Source of the DNA: an uncultured Candidatus Hydrogenedens sp.
GTDB taxonomy: Bacteria > Desulfobacterota_D > UBA1144
DNA length: 64,000 nucleotides
Direction: 5' to 3'
Assembly: GCA_902609885.1 (NCBI GenBank)
Contig: CACLTT010000002.1
Span: 115,661 to 179,660 of the forward strand
This document shows, piece by piece, positions 34,172 through 43,166 of this stretch (its first letter is position 1; every line of letters starts with the position of its first letter). A model generated the notes under the pieces. It was not told the DNA's origin, searched no databases, and worked only from the letters and a program-made list of their open reading frames with translations. A program made the position numbers and the translations under genes.

Positions 34172-34673
34172 TAATTTTTTTAAATTTTTTTCTATAATGT
34201 TTTTAATAACATCTTTAAGTGTCAATGCACTCCCCTGGTCAACAGATATGTGGGACCACCCTAGTATCAAACCCTATGAAGAGGCTAGACCTTATCCTGA
34301 AAACAATATAAGAAGAGAAGAGACCGTAAGAGAGCTAAGCAGGGAAGAATATGAAGGAATTGCTACAGGACCTAATAGAGGTTCGGTTTCAATTGAAAAA
34401 GGAAAAGAGTTGTATGGAACATATTGTTACTCATGTCATGGCATGGACGGTGGTGGTTATGGTCCTGTTATCAAAAATGATTTAAGGAAAAATGCATATT
34501 TTTATCCAGTAAATTTAAAACAAGCTCAAACTCAAGGTAGAACCGATGGGTACATATTTGCATATATAAGGTATGGTGGAAAAGTTATGATGCCGGCATA
34601 TGGAAGAATAAATGAGCAAGAAGCCTGGGATATAGTTTATTATGTCAGATATCTACAAGGAAAAGTAAAATAA
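34164..34673 (+). CDS. actE: Alternative complex III monoheme cytochrome c subunit ActE
   Basis: Signal/TM N-terminus; WSTDMWDHPSIKPYEEARPYP; heme motif CYSCHGMDGGGYG; distal Met region GKVMMPAYG. Confidence 0.92.
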   Translation: MINNFFKFFSIMFLITSLSVNALPWSTDMWDHPSIKPYEEARPYPENNIRREETVRELSREEYEGIATGPNRGSVSIEKGKELYGTYCYSCHGMDGGGYGPVIKNDLRKNAYFYPVNLKQAQTQGRTDGYIFAYIRYGGKVMMPAYGRINEQEAWDIVYYVRYLQGKVK

Positions 34674-34691
34674 TTTGGTGATATTTTAAAA

Positions 34692-35921
34692 ATGAGTCAA
34701 GATTTAAATAAAATATTAGTCTTTCCAAGTAAATTAACTTTATTCTTATATTCTGGAATTTTAATAGGACTGTTATCTTTTATATCTTATTTAATTTCAG
34801 GCCATGCGGACTTAGCTTGGTCTGCTTTCCATGTTAATTTTCTTTTTTGGGCAGGAGTTAGCCATGGGGGAATACTGTTTGCTGCTGCAATGAGAATTAC
34901 ACAATCAAGTTGGGGAAGGCCCATGATGAGAATTTTTGAATCTTTTGGTTCATTTATCCCAATTGTTTTTATTTTTATAATTTTTCTATATATAGGCGGC
35001 GAGTATACACTTCCGTATATGACAAAGGATTATGTTTATACCCAAAAAGTTCTTTGGTTAGGCGAGGGTTTTGTTTTTGGTAGAACTTTCTTAATGATAG
35101 GTGGACTACATTTATTAATATATTTTTATCTATATAATTCATTGAGACAAGATTTAGCAGGATCAACAATGACCCAAGGATTTTTTTCTTTTTTATCTAA
35201 GCCTCTCTTAGAGAATGAGAATAATTTTGATTCAAAACTATATAAGTTATCTATAGCGATTGCTTTTATATATGCTTTATCAATGAGTTTTATCGCATTT
35301 GATTTTATAATGTCATTAGATACGCATTTTTACAGTACACTATTTGGCATTTACTATTTTATGGCTTCAGTTTTGGCGGCTTTAATGCTGACAGTAATAA
35401 TATCCTCAATGTTAACCTTAAAGTTTAATTTACAAAAAGTTATTACTGAAATGCAATTTTATGATTGTGGAAAACTGATGTTTGGATTGTCAGTATTTTG
35501 GTTATACAGTATGTATTCCCAGTTTCTCCCAATTTGGTATGCGAATATGCCTGAAGAGACGGGATTTGTTGGATTAAGAGTTTTTGAAGAGCCATATAAA
35601 ACTTTCATTTGGGCTATTTTGACTTGCGTCTTTATAATTCCTTTTGTTTCATTGATTCCTAGAACAACTAAATTAGTAAAACCTATAATAGCTTCTATAG
35701 CATCTGTATCATTTTTTGGATTATTCTTGGAAAAAATATGGTTGGTTTATCCTTCCTTAATGCATGATCATTTCCATATAGGATTGGAAATTATTCTTAT
35801 AACTTTTGGATTTTTATGTTTATTCTTATTATGTGTTACAAAATTTCTATCAATTTTTCCTGTTTATGTTTCAAAAGATAAATATTTATTAAAAAAGCTT
35901 GAGAATGGAGATCACCATTAA
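34692..35921 (+). CDS. actF: Alternative complex III NrfD-like membrane subunit ActF
   Basis: 409 aa multi-TM protein following actE; SGHADLAWSAFHVNFLFWAGVSHGGILFAA. Confidence 0.92.
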   Translation: MSQDLNKILVFPSKLTLFLYSGILIGLLSFISYLISGHADLAWSAFHVNFLFWAGVSHGGILFAAAMRITQSSWGRPMMRIFESFGSFIPIVFIFIIFLYIGGEYTLPYMTKDYVYTQKVLWLGEGFVFGRTFLMIGGLHLLIYFYLYNSLRQDLAGSTMTQGFFSFLSKPLLENENNFDSKLYKLSIAIAFIYALSMSFIAFDFIMSLDTHFYSTLFGIYYFMASVLAALMLTVIISSMLTLKFNLQKVITEMQFYDCGKLMFGLSVFWLYSMYSQFLPIWYANMPEETGFVGLRVFEEPYKTFIWAILTCVFIIPFVSLIPRTTKLVKPIIASIASVSFFGLFLEKIWLVYPSLMHDHFHIGLEIILITFGFLCLFLLCVTKFLSIFPVYVSKDKYLLKKLENGDHH

Positions 35922-36076
35922 TGGATAAAAAAAGTAATATTCTTGGTAAAGCCGGTGCCGTTGGTTTTGCATTGGGAGTTTTTGGTTTTATATCACTTTT
36001 GATAACAATTTCATTCTTAGGCCCCTTTATTCCTCATCTAATCCGTATAGTATTTAATATATATTATGGCGGATAA
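35921..36076 (+). CDS. Small single-TM protein (51 aa), candidate accessory subunit of alternative complex III; absent from the supplied ORF track
   Basis: ATG overlaps the actF stop (TAATG); translation MDKKSNILGKAGAVGFALGVFGFISLLITISFLGPFIPHLIRIVFNIYYGG*; one Gly-rich hydrophobic helix with basic N-terminus; overlaps purM start by 11 nt. Confidence 0.65.
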   Translation: MDKKSNILGKAGAVGFALGVFGFISLLITISFLGPFIPHLIRIVFNIYYGG

Positions 36077-37085
36077 AAAAATAACTTATAAAAATTCTGG
36101 TGTAAATATTGATGAAGGTAATTTATTTGTAAAAAAAATTCAACCATTTGTTAAAAGTACATCTACAAAAAATGTTCTTTCTGGAACTTCCTCATTTGCG
36201 GCATTATACAAATTAGATATTAATAAGATAAAAGATCCAGTTCTAGTATCATGTACTGATGGAGTTGGAACTAAAGTTCAGATAGGTGTTAAAACAAATA
36301 AAATTGATGGTTTGGGCATAGACTTAGTTGCCATGTGCATCAATGATCTTATTTGCACTGGAGCCAAACCTTTATTTTTTTTAGATTATATCTCAACATC
36401 TAAATTATCTGCAATTTATCATTCGAGAATTGTAAAAAGTATAAGCATAGGGTGTAACCAAGCAAAATGTTCAATTGTTGGAGGTGAGACAGCTGAGATG
36501 CCTAACATGTATAAGAAAGGTGAGTTTGATATTGCCGGCTTTAGTATTGGAGTAGTTGATAAAAAGAATATTATTAAAAAAAATAATGTTAGAAAAGGGG
36601 ATATCCTTATAGGTTTAGCTTCATCTGGCCCCCACTCGAATGGCTATTCTTTGATTAGAAAAATATACTCTACCAAAAAATTAAATGATTCATCTAATAA
36701 AAAACTTTTAAATGCAATAATGAAACCAACTAAAATATATTCAGAAATTATTAGTAAAATAAATAGACCAAATTGTGGAATTACGGGAATTGCACATATT
36801 ACAGGTGGTGGATTGTCTGAAAATATCCCAAGAATAATGAGTAATGATCTAGGAATTATTATCAACAAGAATAATTGGAAATTACCCAGCCTTTTTTTAG
36901 ATATAATGGATAAGTCCAAATTAAATTTTCAAGAAATGTCTAGAGTTTTTAATATGGGAATTGGCATGGTTTTGAGTGTAAAGAAAAAACATGTTCAATC
37001 AGTTAAAAAATCATTGAATAGTATTAATGAAAAATATTATATTATTGGCGAAGTTGTTCCAAAAAAAGGATTTAAAATTATCTAA
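36066..37085 (+). CDS. purM: Phosphoribosylformylglycinamidine cyclo-ligase
   Basis: YKNSGVNIDEGN, SCTDGVGTKVQIG, GLGIDLVAMCINDLICTGAKPLFFLDYI, GGETAEMP. Confidence 0.96.
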   Translation: MADKKITYKNSGVNIDEGNLFVKKIQPFVKSTSTKNVLSGTSSFAALYKLDINKIKDPVLVSCTDGVGTKVQIGVKTNKIDGLGIDLVAMCINDLICTGAKPLFFLDYISTSKLSAIYHSRIVKSISIGCNQAKCSIVGGETAEMPNMYKKGEFDIAGFSIGVVDKKNIIKKNNVRKGDILIGLASSGPHSNGYSLIRKIYSTKKLNDSSNKKLLNAIMKPTKIYSEIISKINRPNCGITGIAHITGGGLSENIPRIMSNDLGIIINKNNWKLPSLFLDIMDKSKLNFQEMSRVFNMGIGMVLSVKKKHVQSVKKSLNSINEKYYIIGEVVPKKGFKII

Positions 37086-37875
37086 ACCCCCAAGAACCAA
37101 GAGTATATAAAAATGCAACTCTGATATTGAGCTTTTCTAGGCTACCCCATGAATTAGGAAAAGGTGGATATGGTGCTGCATCTATTATGGAGTCTTTAGC
37201 CTCATTATCTAATAATTCATATCCTGATGAATTCAAAATTTTTATATCAACTAATTTGCCATTTTTATTTAAAGACATTAATACTCTAACTTTTCCTGAG
37301 TGACCTTTTAAATAAGATTCCCTAGGATAAGACCATACCATTTCAATTTTTCTTTTAATTTTAATAAAATAAGAAATGTATTTAAATTCTTTGGTATTAA
37401 GGTCAACTGTTTCTTCGTTCTTTAAAGTATCTTTAGATGAAATTTTTGGTTTAAAAATACTTTCTTGAGATTCTATTAAGTCTTTAGATTCCTTTGCAAC
37501 TTGCTTATTTTTCCTTTTAGGTAAATCACCTAAATCATCTATGTTCCTCTTTTTTTCTTCATCCATAGACTCTTCATTGTTCTTAGATAGTTTAGACTTT
37601 TTACTTTCTAGCTGGGGTTTTTGGAAATTATCAATTTTATCTTTCGGGGCAGACTCTTTTTCCGATTTATTATTTTTAGTTGCAAACTTATTTGAATCAT
37701 TCAGGATTTCATTATCATCTTGAATAATCTCAGTAATTTCAATGTATTTTAAAGGTTTTTTATATTTAAATTCAAAATCTGAGAGTATTATTGCAACAGC
37801 AAATACAAGCAAATGTATTATTATCGAAAGAAATAAAAAAATATCTTTTCTAATTTTTTGAAGTAAATTCTTCAT
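37078..37875 (-). CDS. TonB/TolA-like energy-transducing envelope protein
   Basis: 265 aa; N-terminal TM anchor, charged central region, C-terminal TonB-type domain (GHSGKVRVLMSLNKNGKLVDIKILNSSGYELLDNEAKDSIIDAAPYPPFP). Confidence 0.82.
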   Translation of the reverse strand: MKNLLQKIRKDIFLFLSIIIHLLVFAVAIILSDFEFKYKKPLKYIEITEIIQDDNEILNDSNKFATKNNKSEKESAPKDKIDNFQKPQLESKKSKLSKNNEESMDEEKKRNIDDLGDLPKRKNKQVAKESKDLIESQESIFKPKISSKDTLKNEETVDLNTKEFKYISYFIKIKRKIEMVWSYPRESYLKGHSGKVRVLMSLNKNGKLVDIKILNSSGYELLDNEAKDSIIDAAPYPPFPNSWGSLEKLNIRVAFLYTLGSWGFR

Positions 37876-37910
37876 TTATTTTAACTCAATAAAATGTATC
37901 ATTAGTATAG

Positions 37911-38150
37911 ATGTTTTTAGCCAGAGTTTCTCTTTTTTTGCTTATTTTTGTTGGATTTAGTTTAAATTCTTTTTCTTCTCCAAGAGAAAATTGGAATTAT
38001 GGAAAAAAAGGAAAAGAAATAAAACATCATACAGAAAATATCAGAGTTAGAGATCTAACTAAAAAAAATGAAGACTCATCCGATAATAAAACTATCAACA
38101 GTAAAGAAGAAAAAGTATATAAGCCTGGAACCCCTAGGGATAGATATTAA
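37911..38150 (+). CDS. Hypothetical small exported protein
   Basis: 79 aa with signal-like N-terminus; stop codon immediately followed by the start of the next gene. Confidence 0.5.
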   Translation: MFLARVSLFLLIFVGFSLNSFSSPRENWNYGKKGKEIKHHTENIRVRDLTKKNEDSSDNKTINSKEEKVYKPGTPRDRY

Positions 38151-38813
38151 ATGAATATAAAATTTTTTATTATAATTGCATTTTGCATAAACATAATTTC
38201 ATGTTCATGGGTTTCCGATACATGGGATAAAAGGCCTGACTGGGTTATGCCAGAAGATGAAGAAGAAAAAATTGAATTAGTAAATCAACAGCTTTTTTCA
38301 GGTTTTAATTCTACTATTTCAAGTGGCAAGCTAGAAAAAAAATTAGACAATAAAAAAATTGAATATGCTGAATCTAGAGATTCAAAAAAAGATTTAAGAT
38401 TATACATCATTAAAGGAAGTTTGATAGACACAAAAAATGCTTTTTCATATAAGCAAATTGAGTCAAATGTGGATTTCTTTGATGGTGATTTCTTGTCATC
38501 TAAAATTTTCATCGATGCATTAAATTCTACAAATCTTGAAGAAATAGTATCCATTCTCTACGCTTTTTTGGTCGATCTTTATTCAGAACCCTCATCTGAA
38601 TCTACAATTTATTCATATCAAACTTTTGAATGGAAAAAAGGCGAGATTGAAACTTTTTTATCTATTGATAAAGAATCTAACACTATAATCCTATCAGAGG
38701 TTAATTCAGTTTTGGAAGAGTCTAGAAGATTTAAAGAATTTAAAGATAAATATATTGACCAATATCAAACTTATGAAGAAGAAATTAGATATGGAAAAAA
38801 TAGAAGAAGATAA
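38151..38813 (+). CDS. Hypothetical lipoprotein
   Basis: 220 aa; lipobox-like IIIAFCINIISC near N-terminus; no family recognised. Confidence 0.55.
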   Translation: MNIKFFIIIAFCINIISCSWVSDTWDKRPDWVMPEDEEEKIELVNQQLFSGFNSTISSGKLEKKLDNKKIEYAESRDSKKDLRLYIIKGSLIDTKNAFSYKQIESNVDFFDGDFLSSKIFIDALNSTNLEEIVSILYAFLVDLYSEPSSESTIYSYQTFEWKKGEIETFLSIDKESNTIILSEVNSVLEESRRFKEFKDKYIDQYQTYEEEIRYGKNRRR

Positions 38814-38816
38814 TGT

Positions 38817-40781
38817 TTAAATATTATTTTCAACTAGCGAAGCAAAATCAGTCATTATTTGATTTAATGAATAATCTTTTGGTGTATAAACAGCTTTTAC
38901 ACCATTATTTTTAAGGATAATATGATCTTCATCTGGGATTATTCCTCCAACAATCAAAGGTGTATTTCCAAATCCTCTTTCTTTAATCATATCTATAATT
39001 TTTGGAACAATAGATAAATGGGACCCGGATAATATGCTTAGTCCTACTAAATCAACATTTTCTTGTTCAATAGTACTAACAATTTCATCAGGTGTTAGTC
39101 TTATACCATGATAAATTACTTCCATTCCTACGTCTCTTGCTCTGACTGCAATTTGCTCAGCTCCATTTGAGTGCCCATCTAGACCAGGCTTGCCTATTAG
39201 TATCTTTATAGGTCTTCCAAGTTTTTCTGAAACACTAGACACTTTAGATCTTACTTTATTTATTTCATCATCATCTAAACCGGTGGAAATGGATGTGCCA
39301 GTGGGAGGTCTATACTCTCCAAAAACCTCTCTAAGTTTTTCAGCCCATTCCCCAGTAGTAACACCATTAATAACACATTCTATAGTTGCATCCATTATGT
39401 TTTGAGAATTTACAACTGATTCTTTTAATTTTTCCAGAGAATCTAAAACTTTTCTATTATCCCGATTTTTTTTAAAATTAATTAGTGATTCTATTTTTTT
39501 TGTTACGGTGGTTTCATCAATTTTATGTATAGCTTCATTTGCACCTAATTCAGAGTCTTCTGTTTCCGTATAACAATTTACGCCAACAACTTTTTTAAAA
39601 CCATCTTCAATTTCTTTAGATCTTCTGGAAAGAGAAGCAACAAGAGCCTCTTTCATATAACCATTTTCTAATGCTACAGCTGCACCACCCATACCATCTA
39701 TTTTTTTAATTTCCTCATATGCCTCTTTTTTCAAACTTTTTACTTTATCGTCAATAACCTTTGATCCCTCGAATAGATCCTCATATTCAAGTAAGTCTGT
39801 TTCGAATGCCAATATTTGTTGAAATCTAAGTGACCATTGTTGATCCCATGGCCTTGGTAGTCCAAGCGCCTCATTCCATCCTGGAAGTTGAATGGCTCTA
39901 GCTCTTGAGCTTTTACTAAGGGTCACAGCCAACATTTCAATAATTATTCTTGCAACATTATTCTCAGGTTGCTGTGCAGTAAGTCCTAGTGAATTAACTT
40001 GTACACCATATCTAAATCTTTTGTATTTTGGGTCTTTTACGCCATATCTTTTTGTACATATTTCTTCCCACATTTCTGTAAACGCTCGCATCTTACATAA
40101 TTCTTCTATAAATCTGATACCCGCATTTACAAAAAAAGATATCCTACCAACCACCTTTTGAAAATCATCCTCAGGAATTTGACCGGAATCCTTAACAGAA
40201 TCCAAAATACAAATAGCATTACATAGGGCAAAAGCTAGTTCTTGAACTGGGGTTGCACCAGCTTCTTGGAGATGATAGCTACAGATATTTGTTGGATTCC
40301 ATTTTGGTATATTTTTAAAACAAAAAATAATCATATCGGAAATAATTTTTATAGACTCTTTTGGTGGAAAAATATAAGTACCTCTAGATAGATATTCCTT
40401 AAGGAGATCATTCTGGGTTGTACCTTGTAAAAGGTTTAAATCAATATTGTTTTTCTTAGCCACACCACAGTATAATGCTAGAAGCCAAGCTGCTGTGGAA
40501 TTTATAGTCATAGATGTATTCATTTTATCTAATGGAATATCGTCAAATAGTTTTTCCATATCAGAAAGATTTGAAATAGGAACACCAACTTTTCCGACCT
40601 CACCACTGGCAAGCACATGATCAGAGTCATAACCAGTTTGTGTAGGTAAATCAAAAGCTACACTTAATCCCGTTTGACCTTTTGATAGGTTAGTTTTGAA
40701 TAGTTTATTTGTATCTTCAGCAGTAGTGTGACCAGCATAAGTTCTCATAATCCATGGTCTATCTTGTTTCTTTTCGCTCAT
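38817..40781 (-). CDS. ecm: Ethylmalonyl-CoA mutase (MeaA-type B12-dependent acyl-CoA mutase)
   Basis: Single-chain mutase with C-terminal B12 domain; RPWIMRTYAGHTTAEDTNKLFKTNLSKGQTGLSVAFDLPTQTGYDSDH; GKPGLDGHSNGAEQIA (DXHXXG-type). Start trimmed to MSEKKQD. Confidence 0.88.
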   Translation of the reverse strand: MSEKKQDRPWIMRTYAGHTTAEDTNKLFKTNLSKGQTGLSVAFDLPTQTGYDSDHVLASGEVGKVGVPISNLSDMEKLFDDIPLDKMNTSMTINSTAAWLLALYCGVAKKNNIDLNLLQGTTQNDLLKEYLSRGTYIFPPKESIKIISDMIIFCFKNIPKWNPTNICSYHLQEAGATPVQELAFALCNAICILDSVKDSGQIPEDDFQKVVGRISFFVNAGIRFIEELCKMRAFTEMWEEICTKRYGVKDPKYKRFRYGVQVNSLGLTAQQPENNVARIIIEMLAVTLSKSSRARAIQLPGWNEALGLPRPWDQQWSLRFQQILAFETDLLEYEDLFEGSKVIDDKVKSLKKEAYEEIKKIDGMGGAAVALENGYMKEALVASLSRRSKEIEDGFKKVVGVNCYTETEDSELGANEAIHKIDETTVTKKIESLINFKKNRDNRKVLDSLEKLKESVVNSQNIMDATIECVINGVTTGEWAEKLREVFGEYRPPTGTSISTGLDDDEINKVRSKVSSVSEKLGRPIKILIGKPGLDGHSNGAEQIAVRARDVGMEVIYHGIRLTPDEIVSTIEQENVDLVGLSILSGSHLSIVPKIIDMIKERGFGNTPLIVGGIIPDEDHIILKNNGVKAVYTPKDYSLNQIMTDFASLVENNI

Positions 40782-40785
40782 TGCA

Positions 40786-41817
40786 CTAGTTGTTACCAAG
40801 TATATCATAGCCAGTAATAGATTTACTTTTTTCGGCCATTGAATCTAAATAATCTTTATCAACTAAACCAGCAAGATATGCTTTAGATACCCTCATAAGT
40901 GCAATTTTTGCAGTCGCTTCATCAATCATTTCTCCGGTTTCAGGATCGAACATTGATCCACCACCCATTTCATGATAGAAATCTAATTGATGTTTTGCAG
41001 CTTTGACTTGTTGCTCATTAGGCGTAAACGCTTCGTTTGATATTACAGCTTGTTGTGGATGAATAACCCATGTTCCATCCATTCCTATTAAAGCAGATCC
41101 TTGAACTTTTTTTCTTAATCCGTCTTCCACCTCTTTAATTCTCTCTGGAGTATCATCTTTTCTCCAAAGACCTAAATATACATTATCAATTGCATGAAGA
41201 CCTGCAGCTTTAGCGGCAGTTATAACCGCCTTTTTTTCATAATAAAAAACTTCATTTTGTATATCTAAACATGCGCTAGGGTCAACACCTAGCTCAGCTG
41301 TATAGTCTGCTATTCCAAAGATTAATCCCGCCATCCTGGGAGATGCTTTTGCCATATCGAGTGCAGATTCAAGTGCTCCTGGTCTTTCAATTAAAGCTTC
41401 AATGGCAAGCTTTGTTTTCCATCCATTTTTTTTCTCTAATTCATCTAGTGTATCGGATACAAGCTTCACATCTTCAGGCCCATTACATTTTGGAATTATT
41501 ATCCCATGAAATTTATCTACGGCACTACTAAGTATTGCTTCCATGTCACCTCTAAAAAATTCTGATCTTATATTATTTGGTCTTACAGTTATTACTTTTT
41601 TTCCAAAATCTAATGTATTGAGAGCTTCGACCATTGTAGCCCTACTTTTATCACCTTTAAATTCATAAGGACAAGCATCTTCAAGATCTGCCATTACATG
41701 ATCTACGGGTGTTTTTTCAGCACTTGCTGCATTTGTATGTAATTTCATATTATGACCCGGATAAGTCAATTCAGTTCTTGGCACTACAACTCTAGTTCCT
41801 CCATCTAATACAAACAT
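40786..41817 (-). CDS. mcl1: L-malyl-CoA/beta-methylmalyl-CoA lyase-like CitE-family lyase
   Basis: 343 aa; VMADLEDACPYEFKG, VRPNN, GLIFGIADYTAELG, GMDGTWVIHPQQ; adjacent to ecm. Confidence 0.82.
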   Translation of the reverse strand: MFVLDGGTRVVVPRTELTYPGHNMKLHTNAASAEKTPVDHVMADLEDACPYEFKGDKSRATMVEALNTLDFGKKVITVRPNNIRSEFFRGDMEAILSSAVDKFHGIIIPKCNGPEDVKLVSDTLDELEKKNGWKTKLAIEALIERPGALESALDMAKASPRMAGLIFGIADYTAELGVDPSACLDIQNEVFYYEKKAVITAAKAAGLHAIDNVYLGLWRKDDTPERIKEVEDGLRKKVQGSALIGMDGTWVIHPQQAVISNEAFTPNEQQVKAAKHQLDFYHEMGGGSMFDPETGEMIDEATAKIALMRVSKAYLAGLVDKDYLDSMAEKSKSITGYDILGNN

Positions 41818-41839
41818 ATTTTTCCTCCTAATAATTTAA

Positions 41840-43006
41840 CTATTTACTTAATAAAGACTTCGCTATAACTTCATGCTGAATCTCGCTGGTACCTTCAAAA
41901 ATACTAATTACTCTAGCATCTCTCCAAAATCTTTCCACAGGAAATTCTTTTGAATATCCATATCCACCAAGTATTTGCATTGCTTCTCTAGTAATATATT
42001 CTCCAGCTTTTGCAGATTTTATCTTAGCCATTCCAGCTTCCAAATCACACCTTTTACCAGAGTCTTTCATCGAAGCGGCATAATAAACTAATTGTCTCGC
42101 AGCCTCCAACTCTGTTGCCATTTCTGACAACTTCATTCTAATTGCCTGATGTTCAGAAATGGGTTTACCAAATTGCTCTCTTTCTTTTGAATATTGTAGA
42201 GCAAAATCAAAAGCTGCTTGTGCAACTCCAACAGCCCTTGCAGCAGTTTGAAGTCTTGCGGCTTCATAAGTCTCCATAAGTTGATAGAAGCCTCTATTTT
42301 CTTCAGTTCCTATTAAATTTTCTTCGGGTACAAAAACATCTTCCAGAGATAAATTATATGACTTCATGCCATGATATCCAACTGTAGGAATAGGCTCGCC
42401 TTTAATATTTGGATGAACAATATCTTCTCCAGGTTCTTTTTCAACCATAAATATACTAAGCCCTTTATGTCTTTTGCTCAGATCCGCATCAGTTCTGGCT
42501 AGAACAGTTAAATAATTTGCTCTATTTGCAAAAGTACACCAAGCCTTAGATCCATTTAAAATATAACCCCCATCAACTTTTGTAGCTTTTGTTATCATCC
42601 CACCCGAATCAGAACCAAAATCTGGTTCTGTAAATGCAGCTGCAGTCATTAATTCTCCTGTGGCAATTCCTGGCAAAAAGCGCTTTTTTTGATCCTCAGT
42701 ACCATGAGCTAATAATAAGGTTCCTGTTAGAATTCCTCTAGTCATGACGCTCCCCACACTTAATAAACCTTTACTAAGTTCTTCAGAAACTATTGATAAT
42801 GTAATGTAGTCAAGACCCAAGCCGTCATATTCTTCTGGAAAAATAACACCAAAATAACCCTGTTCGGCCATTTTTTTAATAATTTCTTGAGGAATATCAG
42901 GATATTTATATGAGTCTATATCTGCTGCAATAGGAACTATTTCCTCATCTGTAAATTTTCTGACAGCCGATCTAAATTCTTCGTGATCATCCGTAATAAA
43001 AGACAT
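41840..43006 (-). CDS. Acyl-CoA dehydrogenase, probably (2S)-methylsuccinyl-CoA dehydrogenase-like
   Basis: 388 aa; AAAFTEPDFGSDSGGM, ARLQTAARAVGVAQAAFDFALQYSKEREQFGKPI, QILGGYGYSKEFPVERFWRDARVISIFEGTSEIQ; same strand and just upstream of mcl/ecm. Confidence 0.82.
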   Translation of the reverse strand: MSFITDDHEEFRSAVRKFTDEEIVPIAADIDSYKYPDIPQEIIKKMAEQGYFGVIFPEEYDGLGLDYITLSIVSEELSKGLLSVGSVMTRGILTGTLLLAHGTEDQKKRFLPGIATGELMTAAAFTEPDFGSDSGGMITKATKVDGGYILNGSKAWCTFANRANYLTVLARTDADLSKRHKGLSIFMVEKEPGEDIVHPNIKGEPIPTVGYHGMKSYNLSLEDVFVPEENLIGTEENRGFYQLMETYEAARLQTAARAVGVAQAAFDFALQYSKEREQFGKPISEHQAIRMKLSEMATELEAARQLVYYAASMKDSGKRCDLEAGMAKIKSAKAGEYITREAMQILGGYGYSKEFPVERFWRDARVISIFEGTSEIQHEVIAKSLLSK

Positions 43007-43020
43007 ATTAAGACCTCCAA

Positions 43021-43073
43021 TATAATTATATTTAATAAGTCATATAAGGGTGCGACCTTATTAAATAATTATA
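43021..43073. repeat. Long AT-rich imperfect dyad/hairpin in divergent promoter region
   Basis: Left arm tataattatatttaataag (43021-43039), right arm cttattaaataattata (43057-43073): reverse complements apart from a 2-nt bulge, 17-nt loop. Confidence 0.8.
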
Positions 43074-43166
43074 CTATGGTATGCACTAAATTAAAGTGAA
43101 AAAAGCCTTTTAAAATGTGTGAAAAAAATATATATTTAATTATTATTTTATTATATAGAGGTAGAA

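Noticed and set aside
33998-34270. Antisense ORF of 90 aa rich in Phe/Tyr/Leu (FLFYFFNFGF repeats)
   Set aside because: It is the complement of the Glu/Lys repeat of actD; low-complexity artefact.
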